Positions 17,122-26,848 are shown, counted from the first letter of the stretch. The stretch is DNA of 64,000 nt from VAZQ01 sp045811525 (GCA_045811525.1 JBJMTV010000041.1:11490-75489); one strand, 5' to 3'. Numbers and translations: made by a program. Notes: generated by a model from the letters alone, not told the origin.

Positions 17122-19563
17122 TCAGTGAGCGGTGAGGATTGATGACTCTTCCTCGACCGGTGGCTCGGTAGCGACCGAGGTTTCGGTCGGCTTAGCCTTC
17201 TCCTCATCCCACTCGATCGGCTCGGGCTTGCGAGTCAACGCCCGCGCCAGCACCTCGTCCATCCTCGAGACTGGTATGATCTCCAGGCCTTTCTTGATGC
17301 TCTCGCTAATCTCCACAAGGTCCTTGGCATTCTCCTCCGGGATCAGCACCGTCTTCATCCCACCGCGGGAGGCTGCCAGAAGCTTCTCCTTGAGACCGCC
17401 GATCGGCAGCACACGGCCGCGCAAAGTGATCTCTCCGGTCATTGCCACGTCGCGTCGCACGGAGATCCCCGTCATCACCGAGACGATGGCAGTCACCATG
17501 GCCACGCCGGCGGAGGGGCCATCTTTTGGGGTCGCCCCTTCAGGCACGTGCACGTGAATGTCCTTCTTATCGAAGGACGGCGGCTCGATCCCGAAAGCAA
17601 TAGCGCGCATCCGTACATAGGAGGCTGCCGCCGAGATCGACTCCTTCATCACGTCGCGCAAGTTGCCGGTCACCGTCATCTTGCCCTTGCCGGGCATCAT
17701 GGCCGCTTCGATCGTGAGCAGCTCGCCGCCCACATCGGTCCAGGCCAACCCGGTAACCACGCCGACCTGATCCTCGTCCTCGACCTCGCCATAGCGATAC
17801 TTGGGTACGCCGAGATAATCCGACACGGTTTTGCCGGTGACCGTGATTGACGCTTTCCTAGTTAAGGTCAGCTCTTTGACCGCTTTCCGGATCAGGTTGG
17901 AGAGCTCGCGCTCCAGATTGCGAACGCCAGCCTCTCGCGTGTACCGCCGTATCAACAGCAGCAACGCCTCGTCGTCGATCGACCACTCAGCGGGCGTCAG
18001 ACCATGCTTGGAAATAGCGTGCGGGATGAGGTGCTTGCGCGCAATCTCGACCTTCTCGTCCTCGGTATATCCGGCTATCCGGATGATCTCCATGCGGTCC
18101 ATCAACGGCGGCGGGATGTTCAGCGTGTTCGCCGTGGTAATGAACATCACATTCGAAAGGTCGTAATCGACCTCGAGATAGTGATCACTGAAGGTGTGGT
18201 TCTGCTCAGGGTCGAGGACCTCAAGCAGGGCCGACGATGGATCGCCGCGGAAGTCGGCCCCCATCTTGTCCACCTCGTCCAGGAGGAAGAGCGGGTTTGA
18301 CGACTTCGCCTTGCGCATCGATTGAATGATCTTGCCTGGCATCGACCCGATATAGGTGCGTCGGTGTCCGCGGATTTCGGCCTCATCGCGCACGCCGCCG
18401 AGCGAGACACGGACGAAGTCGCGACCGGTGGCGCGGGCAATCGACTTGCCAAGCGACGTCTTGCCGACGCCGGGTGGGCCGACGAGGCACAGAATCGGGC
18501 CGGTCAGCTTGTTGGCCCGCTGCTGCACAGCCAGGTACTCGACGATCCGCTCCTTGACCTTCTCGAGGCCAAAGTGATCGGCATCCAGAATTTCCTGGGC
18601 GAGCTTGAGGTCCTTCTTGACCTTGCTCTTCTTGTTCCACGGAATGGACAGCAGCCAATCGAGATAGTTGCGCACGACTGTCGCCTCGGCCGACATCGGT
18701 GACATCTGCCGCAGCTTCTTCAGCTCATGCTGAGCCTTTTCACGGGCTTCCTTCGAAAGCTTCGTGCGTTTGATCTTCTCCTCGATCTCAGCGAGCTCGT
18801 CCTTGCCTTCCTCGTCGCCGAGCTCCTTCTGAATGGCCTTCATTTGCTCATTCAGGTAGTACTCGCGCTGCGTCTTCTCCATTTGCCGTTTGACGCGCGT
18901 GCGAATGCGCTTCTCGACCTGCAGCACGGAGATCTCGCTCTCCATGAGACCAAGCACCTTTTCCAGGCGCTCAGTAACGGAGGGTGTCTCGAGGATCAGC
19001 TGCTTGTCGGGAATCTTGACCGCCAGATGCGAGGCGACGGTATCGGCGAGCTTGGCGTAATCGTCGATCTGCTGGACCACGCCAACCACTTCTGGCGATA
19101 CCTTCTTGTTGAGCTTGACGTAGTTTTCGAACTCGTTGACGACCGAACGCGCGAGCGCCTCGGCTTCCACCTGCTCGCCGCTCGAATCGGCAAGTACCAG
19201 GGCGTCTGCCTCGTAGTATTCGACCCGCGGCGTATAGCTTTGCACCTTCGCGCGCGCAGCGCCCTCGACCAGCACCTTGACCGTGCCGTCCGGCAACTTG
19301 AGGAGCTGCAGGACGCTGGCAAGCGTCCCGACCTCGTAAATAGCGCCGATTGCGGGGTCGTCGTCGGATGCGTTCTTCTGCGTGGCGAGCAGAATGAAAG
19401 TGTCGGAACGCATCACCTCTTCCAACGCCTTGATGGATTTTTCACGCCCGACGAAGAGGGGCACGATCATATGCGGGAAGACAACAATGTCACGCAGCGG
19501 CAAAACCGGATAGGACCGGGTTTCGCCCGGGATGAGGGGTTGCTTTGGCTTAGCGCTGGTCAT
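17122..19563 (-). CDS. lon: ATP-dependent endopeptidase La (Lon protease)
   Basis: 813 residues. An N-terminal LON substrate-recognition domain (YPVLPLRDIVVFPHMIVPLFVGR), a long helical linker with the EYYLNEQMKAIQKELG signature, an AAA+ module with Walker A GPPGVGKTSLG and Walker B FLLDEVDKMG, and the C-terminal protease with the catalytic Ser in PKDGPSAGVAM and Lys in GGLKEKLLAA. Degrades misfolded and regulatory proteins in the cytoplasm. The acidic C-terminal tail is variable. It follows clpX with a 305-base gap that seems to hold its own promoter. Confidence 0.97.
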   Translation of the reverse strand: MTSAKPKQPLIPGETRSYPVLPLRDIVVFPHMIVPLFVGREKSIKALEEVMRSDTFILLATQKNASDDDPAIGAIYEVGTLASVLQLLKLPDGTVKVLVEGAARAKVQSYTPRVEYYEADALVLADSSGEQVEAEALARSVVNEFENYVKLNKKVSPEVVGVVQQIDDYAKLADTVASHLAVKIPDKQLILETPSVTERLEKVLGLMESEISVLQVEKRIRTRVKRQMEKTQREYYLNEQMKAIQKELGDEEGKDELAEIEEKIKRTKLSKEAREKAQHELKKLRQMSPMSAEATVVRNYLDWLLSIPWNKKSKVKKDLKLAQEILDADHFGLEKVKERIVEYLAVQQRANKLTGPILCLVGPPGVGKTSLGKSIARATGRDFVRVSLGGVRDEAEIRGHRRTYIGSMPGKIIQSMRKAKSSNPLFLLDEVDKMGADFRGDPSSALLEVLDPEQNHTFSDHYLEVDYDLSNVMFITTANTLNIPPPLMDRMEIIRIAGYTEDEKVEIARKHLIPHAISKHGLTPAEWSIDDEALLLLIRRYTREAGVRNLERELSNLIRKAVKELTLTRKASITVTGKTVSDYLGVPKYRYGEVEDEDQVGVVTGLAWTDVGGELLTIEAAMMPGKGKMTVTGNLRDVMKESISAAASYVRMRAIAFGIEPPSFDKKDIHVHVPEGATPKDGPSAGVAMVTAIVSVMTGISVRRDVAMTGEITLRGRVLPIGGLKEKLLAASRGGMKTVLIPEENAKDLVEISESIKKGLEIIPVSRMDEVLARALTRKPEPIEWDEEKAKPTETSVATEPPVEEESSILTAH

Positions 19564-19751
19564 GGGCCCGAGTCCTTATTGTTGTGCCCCTCGTCCCTGA
19601 CCCGCGGGCTGCGGCGTCACGAACGAGTGCCGGGTGGGCCGGGAAGGGAAGACACGGGCCTCTGAAGGGCGGGTCCGTGCGCCGGAGGGTGGGTACGAAA
19701 CCCTCCCCGGGATTTCGGTCCGATAGTTCGTACGCTTTTCGTTCGAGCTTG

Positions 19752-19781
19752 ATAGGTGGCGACGCGTCGCATGGGAGTCAA
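19752..19781 (-). promoter_or_regulatory. possible lon promoter
   Basis: In the clpX-lon gap, minus strand: TTGACT (19781-19776), 18-base spacer, ACCTAT (19757-19752), inside CTTGCTTGACT. The -35 is good, the -10 weak. It resembles but does not fit the spacing of the alphaproteobacterial RpoH consensus (CTTG-N17/18-CYTAT), so either a housekeeping or heat-shock factor is possible. The leader to the lon ATG would be ~180 nt. Confidence 0.3.
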
Positions 19782-19868
19782 GCAAGCCCCCAAATGCGAG
19801 CAAATTAGGGGCGAGGGAACCGACAGCCCGGCTAAGTATGGCCGAATCAGGCCGAGTGCGCGCGGCGC

Positions 19869-21137
19869 TCAGGCGCTGGCGTCGCCGGTACGGTCAGCCC
19901 GGTCCGCATAGATGTAGAGCGGCCGCGCCGTGCCCTCGACCACCTCACGCGAGATCACGACCTCCTCCACGCCTTCCAGGCTGGGCAGATCGAACATCGT
20001 GTCGAGCAGAATGCCTTCCATTATGGAGCGCAGCCCCCTCGCCCCGGTCTTGCGATCAATTGCCTTGCGAGCGATTGCGCCGAGCGCTTCCTCTGCCAAG
20101 CTGAGATCGATTGACTCCATCTCGAACAGGCGTTGGTACTGCTTCACCAGAGCGTTCTTCGGCTGCGTCAGGATCAACTTGAGAGAAGCCTCGTCGAGAT
20201 CTTCGAGGGTGGCGACGACGGGCAGGCGGCCAACGAACTCGGGAATGAGGCCATATTTGAGGAGATCCTCCGGCTCAACGTCGCGAAAGATCTCGCCGGC
20301 CTTGCGGTCCTCTGGGGCCATGACCTTCGCACTGAAGCCGATGGAGGTGGACCGGCCACGGGCGGAGATAATCTTCTCCAGCCCGGCAAACGCACCCCCG
20401 CACACGAACAGGATATTGGTCGTGTCTACCTGCAGGAACTCCTGCTGCGGGTGCTTGCGCCCGCCCTGCGGCGGCACTGACGCAATTGTGCCTTCCATGA
20501 TTTTCAGGAGCGCCTGCTGCACACCTTCGCCGGAGACGTCGCGGGTAATCGAGGGGTTGTCCGACTTGCGCGAGATTTTGTCGATCTCGTCGATATAGAC
20601 GATTCCGCGCTGCGCCCGCTCAACATTGTAATCCGCCGACTGCAGCAGCTTCAGGATAATGTTTTCGACATCCTCGCCAACATAGCCAGCCTCGGTCAGC
20701 GTGGTCGCATCCGCCATTGTGAATGGGACGTCGAGGATACGCGCGAGCGTCTGCGCGAGCAGCGTCTTGCCGGATCCGGTCGGTCCGATCAGCAGAATGT
20801 TCGACTTGGCAAGCTCGACGTCGTTATGTTTCGTCTGATGGTTCAACCGCTTGTAGTGATTGTGGACCGCCACCGAGAGCACCTTCTTGGCATGGTCCTG
20901 CCCAATCACATAATCATCGAGAACTTTTCGGATCTCTTTCGGAGTGGGAATTCCGTCGCGCGACTTCACCAGCGAGGACTTGTTCTCCTCGCGGATGATG
21001 TCCATGCATAGCTCAACACACTCGTCGCAGATGAACACGGTCGGGCCCGCGATGAGCTTGCGCACTTCATGCTGGCTCTTGCCGCAGAACGAGCAGTAGA
21101 GCGTGTTCTTGGAGTCGCCACCGCCGGCCTTGCTCAT
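19869..21137 (-). CDS. clpX: ATP-dependent Clp protease ATP-binding subunit ClpX
   Basis: 422 residues from ATG 21137, which has GGAG seven bases upstream; the open frame further up to 21191 is not the usual N terminus. Zinc-binding domain YCSFCGKSQHEV and FICDECVELC, Walker A GPTGSGKTLLAQTLA, Walker B IVYIDEIDKI, sensor 2 GARGLRSIMEG. Hexameric unfoldase feeding ClpP, whose gene lies 242 bases upstream on the same strand. Confidence 0.97.
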   Translation of the reverse strand: MSKAGGGDSKNTLYCSFCGKSQHEVRKLIAGPTVFICDECVELCMDIIREENKSSLVKSRDGIPTPKEIRKVLDDYVIGQDHAKKVLSVAVHNHYKRLNHQTKHNDVELAKSNILLIGPTGSGKTLLAQTLARILDVPFTMADATTLTEAGYVGEDVENIILKLLQSADYNVERAQRGIVYIDEIDKISRKSDNPSITRDVSGEGVQQALLKIMEGTIASVPPQGGRKHPQQEFLQVDTTNILFVCGGAFAGLEKIISARGRSTSIGFSAKVMAPEDRKAGEIFRDVEPEDLLKYGLIPEFVGRLPVVATLEDLDEASLKLILTQPKNALVKQYQRLFEMESIDLSLAEEALGAIARKAIDRKTGARGLRSIMEGILLDTMFDLPSLEGVEEVVISREVVEGTARPLYIYADRADRTGDASA

Positions 21138-21379
21138 CCCATGTCTCCGTCGGCCGGACATGTTCCGGAGCATCCGACCGCATTGCAGCAAACCATAACG
21201 CGGCCCTCTTTAAGAGTCCGTAGCCCCAAAGGCCCAGACTCTCCCGGGTTTTCGGAGGGCACTCCGCGCGGTCCCTCTAGCGAAGCACGGTACCCCAGCG
21301 ACATCAAGATTCCATTAACAATGAAAATTCAAGCTGATGGCGACTTTTTGACGGCGCGGTGGAGGGCCCGGAGCGAAGG

Positions 21380-22018
21380 CTACACAATCTTCAACCCCGC
21401 CGGGTCCTCTGGTCGTTTGTTGATGACCTTATCGACCACTCCCCATTCGACTGCCATTTCACCGGTCAGGAAGTAGTCTCGCTCCAGCGCGTCTTCGATC
21501 TTCTTGAGCGACTGGCCCGTGTGTTTCACGTAGATTTCATTGAGCCGGCGCTTGAGGTTCAGAATTTCCTGCGCGTGCAGCATGATGTCCGTGGCCTGCC
21601 CTTGGAACCCGCCAGACGGTTGGTGCAGCATGATGCGCGAATTCGGTAGTGCAAAACGCATGTCCTTGTGGCCAGCGGCGAGCAACAGCGATCCCATGGA
21701 CGCTGCCTGGCCGATACACAAGGTGGACACCGCCGGCCGGACGAATTGCATCGTGTCATAGATGGCAAGGCCCGATGTCACCACTCCGCCGGGGGAGTTG
21801 ATGTACATCGCTATTTCTTTCTTCGGATTGTCCGCCTCGAGGAACAGGAGCTGAGCGACAACGAGCGTGGCCATGCCGTCCTCGACGACCCCGCTGATGA
21901 AAATGATGCGCTCTTTGAGCAAGCGCGAAAAGATGTCATAGGCGCGCTCACCCCGATTGGTCTGCTCGACCACCATCGGCACGAGCGTGTTCATATAGGT
22001 CTGGTGAGGGTCTCGCAT
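21380..22018 (-). CDS. clpP: ATP-dependent Clp protease proteolytic subunit ClpP
   Basis: Serine protease subunit. Catalytic Ser in IGQAASMGSLLLAAG, His in RIMLHQPSGG, and Asp in the later RDYFLTGEMAVEWG region. ATG 22018 gives 212 residues beginning MRDPHQTYMNTLVPMVVEQT, the common form; a TTG at 22039 would add seven residues. Forms the tetradecameric chamber used with ClpX. It lies between tig and clpX, the standard order. Confidence 0.96.
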   Translation of the reverse strand: MRDPHQTYMNTLVPMVVEQTNRGERAYDIFSRLLKERIIFISGVVEDGMATLVVAQLLFLEADNPKKEIAMYINSPGGVVTSGLAIYDTMQFVRPAVSTLCIGQAASMGSLLLAAGHKDMRFALPNSRIMLHQPSGGFQGQATDIMLHAQEILNLKRRLNEIYVKHTGQSLKKIEDALERDYFLTGEMAVEWGVVDKVINKRPEDPAGLKIV

Positions 22019-22202
22019 GCTTAACCTGTCTGCCTGCAAAGCGGCGGGCTAAAACGCGTATGGCCGGTATAACGCCATGGCATCGTGGTGGACTGCCACA
22101 GATATACACGCCGGCTAGCGGTACAAGTCGCCTGGCGGCAGGCGGTGCGATGCGCAACGCCTCCAGAGGACGGCACGGCAGATTGCCAGGCGGCCCTGAT
22201 GG

Positions 22203-23567
22203 TCACACCGTTGGCCGCTCTCCCGCCGCGGCTTCCTCCTCCAGCTCCTTGCGGGTGACCTTTCGCTCGGTGACCTTGGCGAGCTCGAGCAGGAAGTCCA
22301 CCACCTTCTCCTCGAAGATTGGTGCCCGGATGCCAGCAACAGCCTCGGAATTCTTTGAATAATACTCCCAAACCTGCTGCTCGCGCCCGGGAATCTGGCG
22401 AGCTCGCTCGAGAATAGCACGCTTGATCTCGTCTTCACTGACGGTGATGTTGTTCTTCTCGCCGATCTCGGCGAGCACGAGCCCCAGACGCACTCGGCGC
22501 TCCGCGATGCCGCGATATTCCTCGCGCGCCTTTTCTTCGGTGGTGCCTTCGTCCGCGAAGCTCCGGCCTTGTCCCTTGAGCTCGCCGTCAACAGCGTCCC
22601 AAACGTTCTTGAACTCTTGCTCGGCCATGGTCGGCGGCAAGGCGAATTTGTGCATCTCGTCAAGCTTATCGAGCAACTGCCGCTTGACCCTCTGTCGGCT
22701 CAGGCCGGCGTGCTCCTGCTGGAGCTGGGCCTTCACTGCTTCTTTCAGCTTGTCCAGGGAGTCGAGCCCAAGGGACTTGGCAAAAGCATCGTCCAGGGTC
22801 ACGGTCCCGGGAACCTCCACAGCCTTTAGAGTGACGTCGAACTCTACCTCCTTGCCGGCCAAATGAGTGTTGGGGTACTGCGCAGGAAACGTGACCTTGA
22901 TGCGCCGCTGCTCACCGACCGACATGCCTATCAGCTGGTCCTCCATCCCCGGGACGAAAGTCCCAGAGCCGACCTCAACATTAACGTCGCCGCCGGTGCC
23001 GCCTTCGAAGGGCTTGCCTTCGATCGTGCCGGTGAAATCAATCACCGCGCGATCACCGTTCTCGACCTTGGCTCCCTCGCCCTTTGATGAATATGGCCGG
23101 TTCTGCTCGGCTATCCTGGCAAGCGCTGCGTCAACCTGTTCGTCAGTGACGTCGGCCACGAGCCGCTCGAGGGTAATTCCTTTGAAGTCGGCCAGCTCGA
23201 CCTTAGGCAAGACTTCCAGCGCCAGGGTATAAGCGAGGTCGATCTCCCCACCGATGATCTTGGGAACGGCAGCTTCCTCGTTGGGAATTGTGACCTTCGG
23301 CTCCATGGCAAGCCTCAGGCCGCGCTCGCTGACAATTTTGGCGTTGAGCTCACGGATCAATGCATCGACGGTTTCCGCCATGACCTGCTTGCCGTAGAGC
23401 TTGCGCAGATGCGAAACCGGCACCTTCCCCGGCCGAAAGCCGCGTAATTGCACGCGGTCCTTGAGTTCGACCAGCCGCTGGTCGAGCCGTTCTCGCAAAT
23501 CGGTGGCGGGGACCTGCACCTGAAACTCGCGCTTGAGGCCGTCCGTAACGGTTTCTGTGATTTCCAT
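22203..23567 (-). CDS. tig: trigger factor (ribosome-associated chaperone and prolyl isomerase)
   Basis: 454 residues. The N-terminal ribosome-binding domain carries the GFRPGKVP signature (residues ~44-51, the ribosomal contact loop), then an FKBP-type PPIase domain (NGDRAVIDFTGTIEGKPFEGG), then the helical chaperone C-domain. It binds nascent chains near L23. ATG 23567; upstream lies tRNA-Leu. First gene of the tig-clpP-clpX-lon series. Confidence 0.97.
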   Translation of the reverse strand: MEITETVTDGLKREFQVQVPATDLRERLDQRLVELKDRVQLRGFRPGKVPVSHLRKLYGKQVMAETVDALIRELNAKIVSERGLRLAMEPKVTIPNEEAAVPKIIGGEIDLAYTLALEVLPKVELADFKGITLERLVADVTDEQVDAALARIAEQNRPYSSKGEGAKVENGDRAVIDFTGTIEGKPFEGGTGGDVNVEVGSGTFVPGMEDQLIGMSVGEQRRIKVTFPAQYPNTHLAGKEVEFDVTLKAVEVPGTVTLDDAFAKSLGLDSLDKLKEAVKAQLQQEHAGLSRQRVKRQLLDKLDEMHKFALPPTMAEQEFKNVWDAVDGELKGQGRSFADEGTTEEKAREEYRGIAERRVRLGLVLAEIGEKNNITVSEDEIKRAILERARQIPGREQQVWEYYSKNSEAVAGIRAPIFEEKVVDFLLELAKVTERKVTRKELEEEAAAGERPTV

Positions 23568-23628
23568 CGCGACAAATGCTCGGTTGTGCCCGGCGAGAGA
23601 ATCGCGCGGCCTGACAGGTCCGCTGGGC

Positions 23629-23713
23629 TGGTGCGGGCGGAGGGGCTCGAACCCCCACGACTCTCGTCACGGGAACCTAAATCCCGCGCGTCTACCAATT
23701 CCGCCACGCCCGC
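23629..23713 (-). tRNA. tRNA-Leu (anticodon TAG)
   Basis: Class II tRNA on the minus strand, 85 nt: acceptor GCGGGCG/CGCCCGC, D arm with AATTGGTAGA, anticodon stem CGGGA-TTTAGGT-TCCCG with TAG, long variable arm, T arm GGGGG-TTCGAGC-CCCTC, discriminator A, encoded CCA. It is directly upstream of tig. Confidence 0.96.
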
Positions 23714-23778
23714 CAAGGGCGCCGGCTTATATCACGTGCAAAGGAGCGTGCGCACGACAAAAATGTCCTCGCATCCCG

Positions 23779-23838
23779 CGTTGCCCCGCCCGGCGTCTTG
23801 GCCCACAACGTTGCCCAGCCGGCGTCTTGGCCCGCACG
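23779..23838. repeat. imperfect tandem duplication of ~30 bp
   Basis: Two adjacent copies sharing CGTTGCCC and GGCGTCTTGGCCC (23779-23808 and 23809-23838), differing by one indel and a few substitutions. Located between tRNA-Leu and the second TTT binding-protein gene. No function evident; could be slippage or a protein/RNA site. Confidence 0.6.
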
Positions 23839-23888
23839 GCCAAATAGTGTTCCGTCAGTTGTTCCCGCTTTTTACAGGAGGAGCCAAG

Positions 23889-24869
23889 GTGCGATCCATG
23901 ACGCGTCGCCATGCGGTGTTGGCGGCCTTCGGCACGCTCGGGTCAGCTCTCCTCAGCCGACCAACACTGGCGCAAGCCTGGCCGATCAAACCCATTCGCG
24001 TCATCGTCCCTCTCACGGCAGGCAGTGCCACCGACGTGATGGCTCGCTTGGTGCTGGAGCAGGTGTCCGCGCAGCTTCGTCAGCCGGTCATAGTCGAGAA
24101 CCGGCCGGGTGCAGGAAACACCATCGGTATGGGGGCGGTCGCGAGGGCCGATCCGGACGGCTACACCATCCTCGCCAATTCCTCGACCCACACAGTGACG
24201 CCGGCCACCCGTTCCAATCTGGGCTTCGAGATGAGCGACCTCGCCGCCATCATTCCGCTCGGCAATATGCCGGTGGTGATGTGCGTCAATCCCTCGAAGG
24301 GCTACACAAAGCTGAGTGATTTTGTCGACTGGGCCCGGGCAAATCCGGGCCTTGCCAACTATGCCTCGGCTGGGGCGGGCAACTCCTCGCATTTGAACGG
24401 GGAGCGCTTCCGCCTCGCGGCCGGTTTCCAAGCGGTGCACCTTCCATTTAAGGGTGCCCCCGAAGCACTCACCGAGGTCATGGCTGGTCGCGCGGATTTC
24501 TACTTCGCCCCACTGATCAACGCCCTCCCCTTGCTCAAGGATCGCAGACTGCAAGCCTTGGCAGTAAGTGGCTCAACGCGTGCCTCGGCACTGGCCGATG
24601 TCCCAACCACGGTGGAGGCCGGTTACCCCAACTCAGAGTACAACTTCTGGGCGGGCGTCTTCGCACCAGCCAAGACCCCTGCTGAAATCCGCAAAAAGCT
24701 GTATGACGAGATGGCCAAGGCAATGGCCTTGCCGACCACGCGCGAACGCCTCGCGGCCTTGGGGGCGGATCCGATGCCCCTCACCTCCGAGCAGTATGCA
24801 GCGCTCGTGCGCAAGGAGATCGAGACCAATACTGAGCTGGTGACCGCGGCGGGAATTAAAGTGAACTAA
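23889..24869 (+). CDS. TTT-type (Bug family) extracytoplasmic solute-binding protein, orphan (2)
   Basis: 326 residues. The GTG at 23889 follows AGGAGGAG by about five bases and is preferred to ATG 23898. The signal region begins MRSMTRRHAVLAAFGTLGSA; the twin arginine suggests possible Tat export. Family motifs: KPIRVIVPLTAGSATDVMARLV, ENRPGAGNTIGMGAVARA, DPDGYTILANS, LPFKGAPEALTEVMAGRADFYF. The protein should bind a small carboxylate or related ligand in the periplasm; no TctA/TctB genes lie nearby. Its 3' end overlaps the nnr gene on the other strand by 14 bases. Confidence 0.9.
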   Translation: MRSMTRRHAVLAAFGTLGSALLSRPTLAQAWPIKPIRVIVPLTAGSATDVMARLVLEQVSAQLRQPVIVENRPGAGNTIGMGAVARADPDGYTILANSSTHTVTPATRSNLGFEMSDLAAIIPLGNMPVVMCVNPSKGYTKLSDFVDWARANPGLANYASAGAGNSSHLNGERFRLAAGFQAVHLPFKGAPEALTEVMAGRADFYFAPLINALPLLKDRRLQALAVSGSTRASALADVPTTVEAGYPNSEYNFWAGVFAPAKTPAEIRKKLYDEMAKAMALPTTRERLAALGADPMPLTSEQYAALVRKEIETNTELVTAAGIKVN

Positions 24870-26391
24870 GCCAGGTCGGCTGGGTACCGCGCTCAAGCGC
24901 TTCATTACTCGAGAGCTTCCCGAGCAAGCGCTTGTGCACGTGGGGAAGGGCCTCAGGTAAATCCTCTGCAATGAGGCCGGCGCCGACCTCACGAGCGGCC
25001 TCTCCATGTACCCAGGCAGCCGCCGCAGCTGCCTGATAGCCCGGCATTCCTTGCGCGAGGAAGCCAGCTAGAATGCCCGCGAGCACGTCCCCTGAGCCGG
25101 CCGTGGCAAGCCACGACGGGGCATTCGAGGAAACTGCCGCGCGCCCCTCTGGAGCGGCGATCACGGTGTCGGGACCCTTGCACAGCACGATTGCGCCCGA
25201 GCGGCGTGCAGCGGCCCGCGTCAGCTCGAGCTTTGACGTAAAGTCTGCGAAGAGATGACTGAAAATACGTCGGAATTCCCCTTCATGCGGTGTGAGGACG
25301 GTCTCCCCCCGACGGTCCCCGATGGCATCGAACAGCAATTTGGGGGTTTCGGCGAAGCTGGTGAGTGCATCGGCATCCAGCACCACCGCACGCGGCCCAC
25401 GGAGCGCCGTCAACACCAGCTCCCGCATGCGCGGGCCCACGCCGCCACCCGGTCCGATGACCACGGTGTTACACCGGGGATCAGCAAGGCATTCCCCAAG
25501 CTCCTCCGCGCCGTCGACCGGCCGCACCATGACCGCGAGACTTGCGGCGGCGTTAATGGCAAATGCCTCACGCGGGCTCGCAATCGTGACAAGTCCTGCT
25601 CCCGCGCGCAACGCTCCGCGCGCGGCGAGGCGGGCGGCGCCCGTGGAGACTTTTCCGGAGACGACCACCACATGGCCACGGGTGTATTTGTGCCGGTCCG
25701 GCCGGGGCAGCGGGAACTCGGGGCCCCACAAGGCCGGCGCGTTCAGCACCGCTGCAGGTTTGATCTGCTCGAGCACAATTCCCGGAATACCAATGTCGGC
25801 AAGCTCAAGCGTGCCGCAGTGGAGCCGACCAGGTAGCAGCAGATGCCCTGGCTTGCGGCGGAAAAAGGTGACGGTGTATGCGGCGTTCACTGCCACACCC
25901 ATGACCGCGCCCGTGGTGCCGTTGATCCCACTGGGGAGGTCCACCGAATGCACGGCAACGGGCGCTGCATTAATCGTCTCGATCATGGCGCGCGGCATGC
26001 CTTCTACCGCTCGGTCGAGCCCCGCACCAAAAAGGGCGTCGATCACCACATCACACGGCATAACGAGCGACTGCGCCGCGTGCTGCACCTCGCCGCGCCA
26101 GCCCTCGGCAGCACGCTTGGCCTCACCGGTGAGCTTCGCCCGGTCGCCCACCAAGAGGACGCGCACCCGAAACCGCCGCTCGGCTAGCCTGCGCGCCGCT
26201 ACAAATCCATCGCCTCCGTTGTTGCCGGCCCCTGCAACAACGGTCACGCGCGTCCCGCTGGGGTGGCGGCGAGCCACACTATTGGCCACGGCCTCGCCCG
26301 CAGCTCCCATAAGGCTCATTGCCGGAATGCCACTCGCAACGGCCAGCCGATCAGCCTGCGCCATTTCCGCAGTCGTGAGCAGCTCGATCAT
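24856..26391 (-). CDS. nnr: bifunctional NAD(P)H-hydrate epimerase / ADP-dependent dehydratase
   Basis: Repairs NADHX/NADPHX. The N-terminal YjeF_N epimerase domain has VVAGAGNNGGDGFVAARRL and a VIDALFGAGLDR stretch; the C-terminal ribokinase-like dehydratase shows KYTRGHVVVVSG, LTPHEGEFRRIF, LCKGPDTVIA and the ATAGSGDVLAGILAG loop. The start MIELLTTAEMAQAD at 26391 matches the family; the frame extends to 26475 without similarity. 511 residues. This gene precedes glnB in many Hyphomicrobiales, but here it is divergent from it. Confidence 0.93.
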   Translation of the reverse strand: MIELLTTAEMAQADRLAVASGIPAMSLMGAAGEAVANSVARRHPSGTRVTVVAGAGNNGGDGFVAARRLAERRFRVRVLLVGDRAKLTGEAKRAAEGWRGEVQHAAQSLVMPCDVVIDALFGAGLDRAVEGMPRAMIETINAAPVAVHSVDLPSGINGTTGAVMGVAVNAAYTVTFFRRKPGHLLLPGRLHCGTLELADIGIPGIVLEQIKPAAVLNAPALWGPEFPLPRPDRHKYTRGHVVVVSGKVSTGAARLAARGALRAGAGLVTIASPREAFAINAAASLAVMVRPVDGAEELGECLADPRCNTVVIGPGGGVGPRMRELVLTALRGPRAVVLDADALTSFAETPKLLFDAIGDRRGETVLTPHEGEFRRIFSHLFADFTSKLELTRAAARRSGAIVLCKGPDTVIAAPEGRAAVSSNAPSWLATAGSGDVLAGILAGFLAQGMPGYQAAAAAAWVHGEAAREVGAGLIAEDLPEALPHVHKRLLGKLSSNEALERGTQPTWLSSL

Positions 26392-26773
26392 TCCGGAACA
26401 GTATTCCGGCAGCTTTGCGCACGCGAGACCGCCCAATTCTGTTCGGCGTCGCACGAGACAGGTGACAACGCCCAAAAAACAGGCAAACTGCTCATATCTT
26501 GATTGTGCCTTCGTCGCGGACGTCCTATCGGCGGGTCAATGACCTGCAAAGCGCCGCTCGGCTCAACTTCCGTGAACCGGAGGTTCGCGCGCCACCTGCT
26601 GCAAGCACGACGCGAGCTTTGCCTTCAAAGGGGCACGCTAGAAGCATGGAGTTACTGGAGAAACATCGAATTTCTGCGCTGGTGGTCTTTCGCTCCGCAG
26701 TTCGTATCCGAACGTATCGCGAGCTGCACTCGAACTTCAAACTCGGCCTACAGCGTTTTCTCGCACAAGGCGC

Positions 26774-26790
26774 TTGGCACGGAGCCTGCT
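26774..26790 (+). promoter_or_regulatory. sigma-54 (RpoN) promoter of glnBA
   Basis: TTGGCACGGAGCCTGCT: the -24 element TGGCAC and the -12 element CTGCT, with exactly ten bases between the invariant GG (26776-26777) and GC (26788-26789). It lies about 60 bases before the glnB start, where NtrC/RpoN-dependent nitrogen control is established for glnBA in alphaproteobacteria. I did not find a clear NtrC palindrome upstream. Confidence 0.7.
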
Positions 26791-26848
26791 AACCACTAGC
26801 GGCGCGTCGACGGGTGCGGCCTCGCACCATCAGGGGGAAGGAAACGGC

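Noticed and set aside
18727..19665. Plus-strand frame (312 codons) opposite lon
   Set aside because: Antisense of the Lon N-terminal and linker region; Leu/Asp-rich translation is a reverse image of Lon codons.
22090..22130. CTTG...TATAT sequence upstream of clpP on the minus strand as an RpoH promoter
   Set aside because: The spacing (15 bases) and the -10 start do not fit the alphaproteobacterial heat-shock consensus.
25292..26542. Plus-strand frame (416 codons) opposite nnr
   Set aside because: Antisense to the recognised NAD(P)H-hydrate repair enzyme; Ser/Arg/Pro/Thr-rich with no domain.
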